Positions 28,036 through 36,321 of a stretch of 64,000 nt of DNA are shown here, in pieces (the stretch's first letter is position 1; each line of letters opens with the position of its first letter). The position numbers and the translations under genes were made by a program. The DNA comes from Rhodovulum robiginosum (lineage in GTDB: Bacteria > Pseudomonadota > Alphaproteobacteria > Rhodobacterales > Rhodobacteraceae), in the NCBI RefSeq assembly GCF_003944755.1, contig NZ_RWGU01000050.1, positions 124,001 through 188,000 of the forward strand. The letters are read 5' to 3'. Below the pieces are notes generated by a model. The model was not told the DNA's origin. It saw only the letters and a program-made list of their open reading frames with translations, and made no database searches.

Positions 28036-28787
28036 GGCAGGGTCTCATCGCCCAGATAGGCGCGCTGCACTTCCGGGTTGGCGCGGATCTCGGCCACGCC
28101 GCCAGAGGCGACGACGCGGCCATAGACCAGCACGCTGATGCGGTCGGCCAGCCGGAACACCGCGTCCATGTCATGCTCGACCAGGAGGATCGGCGCCTCG
28201 TGCCGCAATTCGTCCAGAATCTGGGTGAACTCCCGCGCGCCGTCGGGGCCGAGCCCGGCCATCGGTTCGTCCAGCAGGAACGCCTTGGGGTGCTGGGCCA
28301 GCGCCATGGCGACCTCGAGCCGCCGCCGCTCGCCATGGGCGAGATCCCCCGCCGGCACCGCCACGCGGTTCAACAGCCCGACCCGCGCGATGTGCTGCGC
28401 GGCGCGGTCGGTCAGCGACCTGTCCGAGAGCGCGGGCATGAAGAACCCGTAGGCCCGGCCCTGGGCCCCCTCGACCGCCAGGGTAACGTTTTGAAGCACG
28501 GTGAAATCCGGCGCCACCGACGAGACCTGGAAACTGCGCGCCAGCCCCATCCGCGCGCGGGCCGCGGTGTCGCGGCGGGTGATGTCGCGGCCCAGAAAGG
28601 TGATGCGCCCCGAAGCCGGGCGCAGCCCCCCGGCGATCAGCCCGATCAGGGTCGATTTGCCCGCGCCGTTCGGTCCGATCAGCGCGTGGATCTCGCCGGG
28701 GCGCAGATCGAGCGACACCCTGTCGACCGCCTTGAGCGCGCCGAAGGCGACCGAGAGGTCGTGCACCGCCAGCACCGGGTCAGTCAT
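28032..28787 (-). CDS. Branched-chain amino acid-type ABC transporter ATP-binding protein (LivG)
   Basis: A 251-residue ATPase. Walker A is GPNGAGKST, the signature region LAHGERRRLEVAMALA carries H in place of S and G in the usual LSGG, and Walker B is AFLLDEPMAGLGP. The LAHGE signature and the MAGLGP after Walker B are typical of LivG. It partners with LivF on the cytosolic face of the LivHM permeases. The overlap with LivM is eight bases. Confidence 0.88.
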   Translation of the reverse strand: MTDPVLAVHDLSVAFGALKAVDRVSLDLRPGEIHALIGPNGAGKSTLIGLIAGGLRPASGRITFLGRDITRRDTAARARMGLARSFQVSSVAPDFTVLQNVTLAVEGAQGRAYGFFMPALSDRSLTDRAAQHIARVGLLNRVAVPAGDLAHGERRRLEVAMALAQHPKAFLLDEPMAGLGPDGAREFTQILDELRHEAPILLVEHDMDAVFRLADRISVLVYGRVVASGGVAEIRANPEVQRAYLGDETLP

Positions 28788-29763
28788 GGGCCACCTGCCG
28801 CCCGGCCAGCGCGCCGATCATCCCGCCCCGGGCGAACAGCACGATGGCCAGCAGGATGAGCCCGAGAAAGAGCTTCCAGTAGTCGCTGACGCCGCCCAGC
28901 CAGTGTTCCAGCAGGATGAACAGCGCCGCCCCCGCCACCGGGCCGAAGAGCCGCCCGACGCCGCCGAGGATCACGAAGACCATGATCTCGCCCGAGGTCT
29001 GCCAGCTGAGCATGGCGGGCGAGACGAAGCGATTGAGATCGGCGAAAAGCGCGCCGGCCAGCGCCGTGATCGCGCCCGAGATGACGAACGCCGTCAGCCG
29101 CAGCGTGTAGGGCCTGATGCCCAGCGCGGCCACGCGGGCGGGGTTTTGCCGCGCGCCCTGCAGCGCGAGGCCGAAACGCGACCGGGCCAGCAGATGCGCG
29201 AACAACAGCGCCAGCGCCAGCAGGCCGAAGGCCAGCGCGAAGAACTGGATCGGGTCGAGCGTGTTCAGCCCCGGAAAGCCGTTCCTCACGTAGATCGACA
29301 GGCCGTCCTCGCCGCCATAGGCGGGCCAGGAGATTGCGAAATAGAATAGCATCTGGCCGAAGGCCAGCGTGATCATGATGAAATAGACCCCCGCCGTGCG
29401 CAGCGAAAGCGCGCCGATCGCCAACGCGGCCAGCGCGCCTGCGGCCATGGCCGCGGCCCAGATGACCGGCATCGACTTGGTGCCCGGCACCTCGATCGGC
29501 CATGTCATCAAGGGCTCGTAGGCCTGCACCGGGGCGGCAAGGATGCCCATCGCGTAGCCGCCGATGCCGAAAAAGGCCGCATGGCCCAGCGACACCATCC
29601 CGCCCAATCCCAGCGCGACGTTCAACCCCACGCCCGCCAGCGCCAGGATCGCCACCTTGGTTGCCAGCGTGATGACGAAAGGTTCGCCCATCGCCTGCGC
29701 GATCAGCGGCACGGCCAGGAGGCCCAGCATCAATAGCGTGTTTAACAGCCCCTCGCGGATCAC
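28780..29763 (-). CDS. Branched-chain amino acid-type ABC transporter permease (LivM)
   Basis: A 327-residue inner-membrane permease with about nine or ten hydrophobic segments. It carries the family features GVGLNVALGLGGMVSLGHAAFFGIGGY (core LGGMVSLGHAAFFGIGGY) and RSRFGLALQGARQNPARVAALGI (core GLALQGARQNPARVAALGI), the cytosolic coupling region. The start is a GTG two bases after the LivH stop. The C-terminal VILGGVGRLFGPVAGA is also typical of LivM. Confidence 0.88.
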   Translation of the reverse strand: MIREGLLNTLLMLGLLAVPLIAQAMGEPFVITLATKVAILALAGVGLNVALGLGGMVSLGHAAFFGIGGYAMGILAAPVQAYEPLMTWPIEVPGTKSMPVIWAAAMAAGALAALAIGALSLRTAGVYFIMITLAFGQMLFYFAISWPAYGGEDGLSIYVRNGFPGLNTLDPIQFFALAFGLLALALLFAHLLARSRFGLALQGARQNPARVAALGIRPYTLRLTAFVISGAITALAGALFADLNRFVSPAMLSWQTSGEIMVFVILGGVGRLFGPVAGAALFILLEHWLGGVSDYWKLFLGLILLAIVLFARGGMIGALAGRQVAHD

Positions 29764-29764
29764 G

Positions 29765-30682
29765 TCATGCCCGCCCGTATAGCCCGCCGGGGCGTACCAC
29801 CAGCACGCCGGCCATCAGGATGTAGATCAGCATCGAGGCCAGCGCCGCGCCGACCGAGGTGGCGCTGGACGGGTCCATGATGTGCCCGAAGGCTGCCGGC
29901 AGCAGGAACCGGCCCAGCGTGTCGGTCATGCCGACCAGCAGCGCGCCGACGAACGCGCCCTTGATCGAGCCGATGCCGCCGATCACGATCACCACGAAGG
30001 CGAGGATCAGAACCGGCTCGCCCATGCCCACCTGCACCGATTGCAGCGCGCCCACCAGCGCGCCCGCCAGCCCCGCCAGCGCCGCGCCCAGGGCGAATAC
30101 GGCGGTATAAAGGCGCGAGATATCGACCCCCAGCGCCGCGATCATCTCGCGGTCGGCCTCGCCCGCGCGGATGCGGATGCCCAGCCGCGTGTGCCCGATC
30201 AGCCAGAACAGGCCGCCGGCGATGGCCAGCCCGATGCCGATCAGCACCAGCCGGTAGAGCGGGTAGTCCAGCCCGCCTGGCAACGTGACCGGGCCGGACA
30301 GCCCCGCCGGGATGTCGAGATAGAGCGGGAAAGAGCCGAAGAGCCATCTTGTCCCTTCCGAGAAGACGAGGATCAGCGCGAAGGTGGCCAGCACCTGGTC
30401 GAGATGATCGCGCGCGTAGAGGCGGCGGATGACGGTGAGTTCCACCAATGCGCCCGCCGCTGCCGCGGCGGCCAGGCTCGCCGCCAGCCCCAGCCAGAAG
30501 CTGCCCGTGGCCGCGGCGACGGCGGCGCAGGCGAACGCGCCCACCATGTAAAGCGATCCGTGCGCGAGGTTGATCAGCCCCATCACGCCGAAGACCAGCG
30601 TCAGCCCCGCCGCCATCACGAACAGCATCACGCCGTATTGCAGGCCGTTGAGGGCCTGTTCGATCAGTAGCAATGCCGACAA
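29765..30682 (-). CDS. Branched-chain amino acid-type ABC transporter permease (LivH)
   Basis: A 305-residue permease with about eight TM helices. The family segments are LQYGVMLFVMAAGLTLVFGVMGLINLAHG (core LTLVFGVMGLINLAHGSLY), TRLGIRIRAGEADREMIAALG and VIVIGGIGSIKGAFVGALL. It starts with TTG, supported by AAGGAG eight bases upstream, with the family-like beginning SALLLIEQALNGLQYG. It lies 54 bases after the binding-protein stop. Confidence 0.87.
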   Translation of the reverse strand: MSALLLIEQALNGLQYGVMLFVMAAGLTLVFGVMGLINLAHGSLYMVGAFACAAVAAATGSFWLGLAASLAAAAAAGALVELTVIRRLYARDHLDQVLATFALILVFSEGTRWLFGSFPLYLDIPAGLSGPVTLPGGLDYPLYRLVLIGIGLAIAGGLFWLIGHTRLGIRIRAGEADREMIAALGVDISRLYTAVFALGAALAGLAGALVGALQSVQVGMGEPVLILAFVVIVIGGIGSIKGAFVGALLVGMTDTLGRFLLPAAFGHIMDPSSATSVGAALASMLIYILMAGVLVVRPGGLYGRA

Positions 30683-30736
30683 GGCGGGCTCCTTCGGGGC
30701 CGCGGCGGGCGGGTCAGCCCGCCGCGGAGGTCGCGC

Positions 30737-31876
30737 TTACATCTCGCACTCGCCCTCGTAGGCGTTGCCGCGGTCCTCCATGGCGGTGCCGACGATGCGG
30801 TTGGTCAGGATGTCGCCCATCCGTACCACCTCGCGCACGTAAAGGTCCTGCACCGGGTGGTTGGTCGGGCCGAAGGCGAAATCGCCGCGCACCGATGCGA
30901 AATCGGCCTCTTTCAGCGCGGCGCGGAAGGCGTCGGCGTCCTTTACGTCGGCCTTGCCCATCGCCGACAGCAGCAGGTTTGCGGTGTCGTAGCCGTAGGA
31001 TGCGTAGACCGAGGGCAGGCGGCCGTATTCCTCCTGGAAGGACGTGACGAAGGTCTGGTTGGCGTCGTTGCCCAGGTCGGGCGACCAGTTGGCGCCGTTC
31101 AGCACGCCCAGCGCCGCGTCGCCCATCGCCTGGATGATCGACTGTTCGAACGAAAAGGCCGGGCCGATCAGCGGCAGGCCCACGCCCGAGTCGGCGTATT
31201 GCTTGACGAAGGAAATCCCCATGCCGCCGGGCAGGAAGATGAACACGCCGTCGGCGCCCGAGGCGCGGATCTGCGCGATTTCGCCTGCATAATCGGTCTG
31301 GCCGAGCTGGGTATAGACCTCGCCCACGACTTCACCCTCGTAAAACCGCTTGAAGCCTGCCAGCGAATCCTGCCCCGCCGGATAGTTCGGCGCCATGATG
31401 AACGCCTTGCTGATGCCCGCCTTGGCGGCATAGGCGCCGGCGGCCTCGTGCAGGTTGTCGTTCTGGTAGGAGACCGAGAAGTAGTTGGGGTTGCAGCCCT
31501 TGCCGGCCAGCGCCGAGGGCGCGGCGTTGGTCGAGAGGTAGAACTTGCCCTGGGCGGTGGCGGCGGGCACCACGGCCATGGCGAGGTTCGACCAGACGAT
31601 CCCGGTCAGCACGTCGACCTTTTCCGACTGGATCATCTTGTCGGCCAGCTGCACCGCGATGTCCGGTTTGCGCTGGTCGTCCTCGATGACGACCTCCAGA
31701 TCGGGGTTGCCCGCCTGCTTGACCGCCAGCATGAACCCGTCGCGGGTATCGATGCCAAGGCTCGCGCCGCCGCCCGAAAGCGTGGTGATCATGCCCACCT
31801 TAAGCGGCTCGGCCTGGGCGGCCGTGGCCAGCGCCAGCGCGCAGAGGCCCGCCGCGAGTGTCTTGAATCCGGCCAT
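30737..31876 (-). CDS. ABC transporter periplasmic substrate-binding protein (Liv/amide family, Peripla_BP_6)
   Basis: A 379-residue binding protein with a signal peptide (MAGFKTLAAGLCALALATAA, cut after AQA near residue 22). LKVGMITTLSGGGASLGIDTRDG (core MITTLSGGGASLGIDTRDG) and the domain-crossing YGYDTANLLLSAM place it in the leucine/amide-binding group. A Cys pair (GKGCNPNYF and the terminal EGECEM) is present. AGGAGGG before the ATG gives a strong ribosome-binding site, so it begins the operon. Aromatic acids and short-chain amides are known ligands for related alphaproteobacterial proteins. The gene upstream encodes a glutamine amidotransferase, but any functional link is only positional. 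Confidence 0.87.
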   Translation of the reverse strand: MAGFKTLAAGLCALALATAAQAEPLKVGMITTLSGGGASLGIDTRDGFMLAVKQAGNPDLEVVIEDDQRKPDIAVQLADKMIQSEKVDVLTGIVWSNLAMAVVPAATAQGKFYLSTNAAPSALAGKGCNPNYFSVSYQNDNLHEAAGAYAAKAGISKAFIMAPNYPAGQDSLAGFKRFYEGEVVGEVYTQLGQTDYAGEIAQIRASGADGVFIFLPGGMGISFVKQYADSGVGLPLIGPAFSFEQSIIQAMGDAALGVLNGANWSPDLGNDANQTFVTSFQEEYGRLPSVYASYGYDTANLLLSAMGKADVKDADAFRAALKEADFASVRGDFAFGPTNHPVQDLYVREVVRMGDILTNRIVGTAMEDRGNAYEGECEM

Positions 31877-31977
31877 TCGTCCCTCCTGTTGGTGCCGCCG
31901 CGGCACCCGCCGCAGCCCTTGTTTTCCGGGCGCCATGCTATGCAGAAGGGGGCAGGGGCCGCAAGCGGCGAATGGGC

Positions 31978-32700
31978 TCAGGAGGGGGCGGCCATTTCGG
32001 CGTCGACGGCGGCGATCTGGCCTTCCTCGTCGCGGCAGGCCCGCGCGGCAGTGACGAGCGCGCGAAAGAGCGCGCGCTGGCGGCGGGCATAAAACAGATG
32101 CTCGGGGTGCCATTGCACGCCCAGCGCGAACGGGTCGGTGAGCCGCTCGACCGACTGGATCATGCCGCCCTCGTCATGGGCGGCGACGCGCAACCCGGTG
32201 CCCAGATCCTTTACCGCCTGACTGTGCAGCGCGTTCACTCGCATCGGCCCGTCGCCCGCGATCTCGTCCAGCCGTGTGCCGTCGCAGACGGTGACGGTCT
32301 TCTTCGGCAGCACGGTCCAGACCTTTCTGGAGGCGGTGTAGGTGCCGTAGGCGTCTTGATCCAGCGTGCCGCCAAGGGCCACGTTGATCATCTGCGCGCC
32401 GCGGCAAATGCCCAGCACCGGCTTGCCGCGCGCCATCGCGCCCTCGACCAGCCGCCGTTCCATCGCGTCGCGCGCCGTGTCCAGCCTTGCCGAGGCGATC
32501 AACTGCCCGCCATAGAGGTCGGGCGAGATGTCGTCGCCGCCGCCGATGATCAGCCCGTCCACATCGTCGAGATCGGCCGGCCGCCCGGCAACCCAGCGCA
32601 CGCCCTTGCCGCCGGCAATCCAAAGGTTGAAGGCCACCAGCGGGAAGATGCGCCAGCCCGACCGGGCCGAGGTGGTGACGCCGATCAGCGGGCGGGTCAT
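31978..32700 (-). CDS. Class I glutamine amidotransferase-like hydrolase (peptidase C26)
   Basis: A 240-residue protein of the PuuD/gamma-glutamyl hydrolase group. The nucleophile Cys is in LGICRGAQMIN and the His-Glu pair in GVQWHPEH. IIGGGDDISPDLYGG is the usual oxyanion-side loop. Start 32700 (MTRPLIGV) has GGGAGG six bases upstream and an ATGA overlap with the amidoligase gene; the ATG twelve bases earlier is less likely. The translational coupling to an amidoligase suggests one pathway: either supplying ammonia or removing the amide-linked group that the ligase adds. That reading is inference from gene order plus the known co-occurrence of these families. Confidence 0.85.
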   Translation of the reverse strand: MTRPLIGVTTSARSGWRIFPLVAFNLWIAGGKGVRWVAGRPADLDDVDGLIIGGGDDISPDLYGGQLIASARLDTARDAMERRLVEGAMARGKPVLGICRGAQMINVALGGTLDQDAYGTYTASRKVWTVLPKKTVTVCDGTRLDEIAGDGPMRVNALHSQAVKDLGTGLRVAAHDEGGMIQSVERLTDPFALGVQWHPEHLFYARRQRALFRALVTAARACRDEEGQIAAVDAEMAAPS

Positions 32701-33683
32701 GCGGCCTCCCAAAGGTTCAGCTCGTCCAGCCGCGCCTCGACATGGGCCAGCCAGTCGGGCCGTGTCGTCGTCCAGGCCTCGCGATACTCCAGCCAGTCCC
32801 GCGCCAGCCGTTCCAGCGCGTCGGGGCGGTTTGCCAGCCGTTCAACCATGACCCAGCGGTTCCACTCATAGGCGAGCGTCCACTCCGGGTCGTCCAGACG
32901 GCTGTCGGGCAGGCGGTAGTGATAGGCCGGCCGCGCGCTGACCGCGCTGGCATCGTCCAAGCCCGCCAGCACCCGCGCCTCGTCGAGATGGCGAAACACC
33001 GGCAACATGTCGAGCCCGCGGTTGCGCGTCGGCGTTTCCTCCAGGTAGGCGTCGATCAGCGCGCCCAGCGACCAGTCCGGCGCCCCGGCCAGCCGGTCGA
33101 CAAAGCTCCGCGGATAAGGGTCGACAAAGGGCAGGAGGCGGCGCGACGGATCGATCGGGTCGGCCTTCCTCAGCCAGTCCTCCAACAGCGCGTAGGCGCG
33201 CACGACGGGCAGGATATGGCCCACCTCCGGCCCCTCGATCTCTGGGTTGAGATGCACGCCAAACCCCAAGAACAGCCCGCCGCCGCTGCCCTGGGCGCCG
33301 CCAGCGCGCAGCCGTTTGCGCAAGTCTTCCAGGTGCGGCAGGTCGTCGGGGGTCAAGGGCGCGGTGACGATCTCTACCGGCACCACGGCGCGGCCCAGCT
33401 CAAGCCCCAGATCGGCCAGCGCCGTGCCCGCCTTGTCGCGCAGCGCGGTGTCGAGGCAGACCTCGACATCGCCCAGCGTCGTGCCATCGACGACAAACTC
33501 GTGCGGCGTGTCCTCGACCACGCGCCCGCCCAGCACCGCCTGCACCAGCGCGGCCGTTTCCATTTCGGTGAGCCCGCCGAACTCGATCTCGACGCCCACC
33601 CGCCGCGGACGGCCTTCGGCCGTATCGGGGCGGGGCAGGGGCAGGAATGCCGCGCGTTCGATGCGGTCAGTGACAAATTCCAT
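32697..33683 (-). CDS. Putative amidoligase (Amidoligase_2 family, COOH-NH2 ligase fold)
   Basis: A 328-residue protein. RVGVEIEFGGL near residue 30, GRVVEDTPHEFVV, EIVTAPLTPDDL and GGGLFLGFGVHLNPEIEG match the glutamine-synthetase-like amidoligase pattern: the early ExE (VEIEF), the E of EIVTAP and the HLNPEI histidine/glutamate would bind metal and ATP. The family is predicted to form amide bonds between a carboxylate and an amine in small-molecule or peptide modification, and few members have been tested. AGGAG precedes the ATG. The partner GATase overlaps its stop, and a MoxR/VWA pair diverges from its promoter side (96-base gap). Confidence 0.82.
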   Translation of the reverse strand: MEFVTDRIERAAFLPLPRPDTAEGRPRRVGVEIEFGGLTEMETAALVQAVLGGRVVEDTPHEFVVDGTTLGDVEVCLDTALRDKAGTALADLGLELGRAVVPVEIVTAPLTPDDLPHLEDLRKRLRAGGAQGSGGGLFLGFGVHLNPEIEGPEVGHILPVVRAYALLEDWLRKADPIDPSRRLLPFVDPYPRSFVDRLAGAPDWSLGALIDAYLEETPTRNRGLDMLPVFRHLDEARVLAGLDDASAVSARPAYHYRLPDSRLDDPEWTLAYEWNRWVMVERLANRPDALERLARDWLEYREAWTTTRPDWLAHVEARLDELNLWEAA

Positions 33684-33779
33684 GGGCTCTCCTTATCGCG
33701 GCGCTGTCCGGCGGCTCGACACGCCGCCCTGGAGACCCAACTGGTATGTGGAAGAATTGTTTCAAGACGAGGCAGGCAA

Positions 33780-34898
33780 ATGGCCGTCAATACGATGAAA
33801 GTCTCCGCAGGAGACGCTTACGAGGTGCTAAAGGCCGGATGGGAGGCGCAGAGATCGGGCGCGATGCAGGTCTCCTACATGCTGCATGGGCGTCCCGGCG
33901 TGGGCAAGACACAGGTGGTCGCGCAACTGGCCGACGCGATCGGCGCGCGGCTTTTCGATCTGCGGCTGACCACGATCGAGCCGCAGGACCTGCGCGGCCT
34001 GCCCTATTACGACCATGACGCGCAAAAGACCATCTGGTACCGCCCCGAGGATCTGCCCGACGACATCGACGCGCCGTCGATCCTTTTTCTCGACGAGCTG
34101 ACCGCGGCATCGCCCTACCTGCAACCCACCGTCTACGGCCTGCTGCAAGAACGCCGGGTCGGCCGGCACCGGCTGCCCGACAGCGTCTTCGTCGTGGCCG
34201 CGGGCAACACTGTCGAGGACGGCGCCATCGCCTACGAGATGAACACCGCCCTCTCCGACCGTTTGATCCACCTGCACGTGCAGGCCGTGGCCTCCGACTG
34301 GCTGGACAATTACGCGGTGCCCAGGGGCCTGCATCCCGCCGTGATCGCCTTCATCAAGACCCGCGCGGACCTCTTGGAGACCACCGAGCGCGCGCTCGAC
34401 CAGGGCCACATGATCGCCAGCACGCCGCGCAGCTGGGAACGGGTCAGCCAGATCATGCAGGCGGTGCCCGACCGGCGTGTGCGCAACGTGCTGATCGCCG
34501 GCACCGTGGGCGACGCGGCGGCCGCCGATTTCGCGCTGATCGCCGACGACATCGCCGCCACCGTTCAGGTCACCGAGATGCTCGAGGCCGACCGTAAGGA
34601 CCGCATCGCCCTTTACCCCGCCACGATGCATGGGCTCAACGCGCTGATCTACGGGCTGATCGGGATCCTCGACCGCCGCAACGCCGAGGACGCCATCGAC
34701 ATCATGGCCGATATCCGCCAGCTCTCGCGCCTGCGCGAAGACCCCGAGTTCAAGCGCATGCCCTTGGGCGAGCTCTGCACCTACGGTTTCGAAGGGCTGA
34801 TCCGCCGCGGCCTCGAGCTCGGCATCGGCGAGGCCTTCCTCGCCACGCCCGCCTACCGTGCCTATGCCGACGAGCGCAAGGCGGCGGGGCTCGACTAA
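33780..34898 (+). CDS. MoxR-family AAA+ ATPase
   Basis: A 372-residue AAA ATPase. Walker A is GRPGVGKTQ near residue 42, Walker B ILFLDELTAASP, sensor 1 VVAAGNTVEDG, and the arginine-finger region ALSDRLIHL. The D-E-L-T Walker B and AGN sensor are typical of MoxR proteins, which act as chaperones with a von Willebrand A partner, often in metal insertion or complex maturation. The start MAVNTMKV has GAGG ten bases upstream; the far longer open frame upstream is a shadow opposite the amidoligase gene. The VWA partner begins three bases after the stop. Confidence 0.9.
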   Translation: MAVNTMKVSAGDAYEVLKAGWEAQRSGAMQVSYMLHGRPGVGKTQVVAQLADAIGARLFDLRLTTIEPQDLRGLPYYDHDAQKTIWYRPEDLPDDIDAPSILFLDELTAASPYLQPTVYGLLQERRVGRHRLPDSVFVVAAGNTVEDGAIAYEMNTALSDRLIHLHVQAVASDWLDNYAVPRGLHPAVIAFIKTRADLLETTERALDQGHMIASTPRSWERVSQIMQAVPDRRVRNVLIAGTVGDAAAADFALIADDIAATVQVTEMLEADRKDRIALYPATMHGLNALIYGLIGILDRRNAEDAIDIMADIRQLSRLREDPEFKRMPLGELCTYGFEGLIRRGLELGIGEAFLATPAYRAYADERKAAGLD

Positions 34899-34901
34899 CC
34901 C

Positions 34902-36242
34902 ATGGCCGAGCGGCACTCGACCCGCGCCACCCGCGCGCTGCAAAAGCTCTCCGAGGTCGATCCGGCCTTCGCCTCGCTGTCGCTGTGGTGCAACCACCGC
35001 GATGCCGAGGCGGGCGAGGGACCGGCCTGGACCGACGGGCGCACCATCTTCTACCGGCCCCCGTTCGAGGCGCTGTCGCTCGACGAACAGATCGGGCTGG
35101 CCGCCCACCACATCCTGCACGTTGCCTTTCGCCACGTGCCGCGCGCACGCGCCATGTTCGCCCGCTTCGGCGACCGCTACGACGAGAAGATGTTCAACCT
35201 CGCCACGGACGCCATCGTCAACCAGACGCTGCTGCTGTCGGGCTATATCCTGCCGCGCCCCTGCGTGGAATTGACGGGGGTGCTGAAAGGCGCGCTGGAC
35301 GAGGACATGCCGGCCGAGCGCGCCATCGGCCGCTACGACGCCGAAACCCTCTATGTCGCGCTGATGCAGGGCCGGCAGGGCAAGCCCGGCGGCCGCGAGG
35401 GCGCCCGGGGCCAGGCCGGGGGCACGGGCAAGGGCAAGGGCCGCGGCGGCGGAAACGAGGGGCAAGAGAGCGAGGGCGCCGCCGCCCGCGCCGCCGATTA
35501 CGCCGAGCGTCAGGGCTTTGCCCCCGACCTCGACGCCTCCGACGCCGAGGCCGGGCAGGGTGGGGCCGCCGAGGACGCCGAATGGCGCCAGCGCCTCGCC
35601 CGGGCCATGGCCGAAGGGCGGCTCGCCGGCACCGGCATCGGCATGCTCGGCCACCGGATCGCCGACATCCCCGAACCCCACACCCCCTGGGAGGTCGTCC
35701 TGCGCGGCCTGCTGGCCCGCGCCGTCCAGCACGACCCGCGCCGCACCTACCAGCGCCCCACGCGCCGCTGGATCGCGCTCGAAGGCGCGGCGCGCGCCGC
35801 CGGCGGGGCTGTGCCGGTCTACGAGCCAGGTACCGTGCACCGCCGCGACGCGCCAAAAATCGCCGTGGGCATCGACAGCTCCGCCTCGATCGACAAGGCC
35901 CGGCTGGCGCTTTTTGCAGCCCAGGTGGCGGGTATCGGCCGGCGCACCGGGGCCGAGGTGCATGTGCTGGTCTTCGACACCATCGTGCACGCGCACGAAC
36001 TGATGACCGGCGCCGACTGGGAATCGCGCATCCTCGACATCGCGTTCTCCCGCGAAGGCGGCACCTCCTTTGTCGAGGTCATCGACCACGCCGCGCGCCT
36101 CGCCCCCTCCGCGATCGTCATCCTGACCGATCTCGAAGGCGTCTTCGGCCCCAAACCGGGCCGCGTTCCGGTGATCTGGGCCGTGCCCGGCGAGGTGCCG
36201 AGCGCGCCGCCGTTCGGCCGGGTGCTTGCGCTGGACCGGTAG
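34902..36242 (+). CDS. VWA-like protein with degenerate metallopeptidase domain (DUF2201)
   Basis: A 446-residue partner of the MoxR ATPase. The N-terminal DUF2201_N metallopeptidase-like domain holds HHILHVAFRH (residues 69-78), where the family motif HExxH has Glu replaced by His70, so hydrolysis is doubtful. A Gly/Lys/Glu-rich linker (about 155-200) follows. The C-terminal VWA-like domain has a degenerate MIDAS: VGIDSSASIDK near 322 gives the DxSxS, and VILTDLEG the later Asp. MoxR plus VWA pairs usually remodel or activate a third protein; here the divergent amidoligase/GATase genes are the nearest candidates. It ends 12 bases before a copy of the intergenic repeat. Confidence 0.85.
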   Translation: MAERHSTRATRALQKLSEVDPAFASLSLWCNHRDAEAGEGPAWTDGRTIFYRPPFEALSLDEQIGLAAHHILHVAFRHVPRARAMFARFGDRYDEKMFNLATDAIVNQTLLLSGYILPRPCVELTGVLKGALDEDMPAERAIGRYDAETLYVALMQGRQGKPGGREGARGQAGGTGKGKGRGGGNEGQESEGAAARAADYAERQGFAPDLDASDAEAGQGGAAEDAEWRQRLARAMAEGRLAGTGIGMLGHRIADIPEPHTPWEVVLRGLLARAVQHDPRRTYQRPTRRWIALEGAARAAGGAVPVYEPGTVHRRDAPKIAVGIDSSASIDKARLALFAAQVAGIGRRTGAEVHVLVFDTIVHAHELMTGADWESRILDIAFSREGGTSFVEVIDHAARLAPSAIVILTDLEGVFGPKPGRVPVIWAVPGEVPSAPPFGRVLALDR

Positions 36243-36253
36243 GCGCGGCCCTG

Positions 36254-36275
36254 CTTCTTCTTGGTCAAAATACCC
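36254..36275. repeat. Intergenic repeat, single arm (copy 1)
   Basis: CTTCTTCTTGG-TCA-AAATACCC, the reverse complement of the repeat consensus GGGTATTT-N3-CCAAGAAGAAG. It lies 12 bases after the VWA gene stop. Related arms lie near 42162, 49391, 49422, 55078 and 55121. Confidence 0.75.
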
Positions 36276-36321
36276 GAATCTGCGAACGCGACCGCCTGCG
36301 TTCCGGCCAGGTCAACGCGCC

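Noticed and set aside
32742-34898. A 718-codon plus-strand ORF that includes MoxR.
   Set aside because: Its first 346 codons are opposite the amidoligase gene; MoxR begins at 33780 with a ribosome-binding site.
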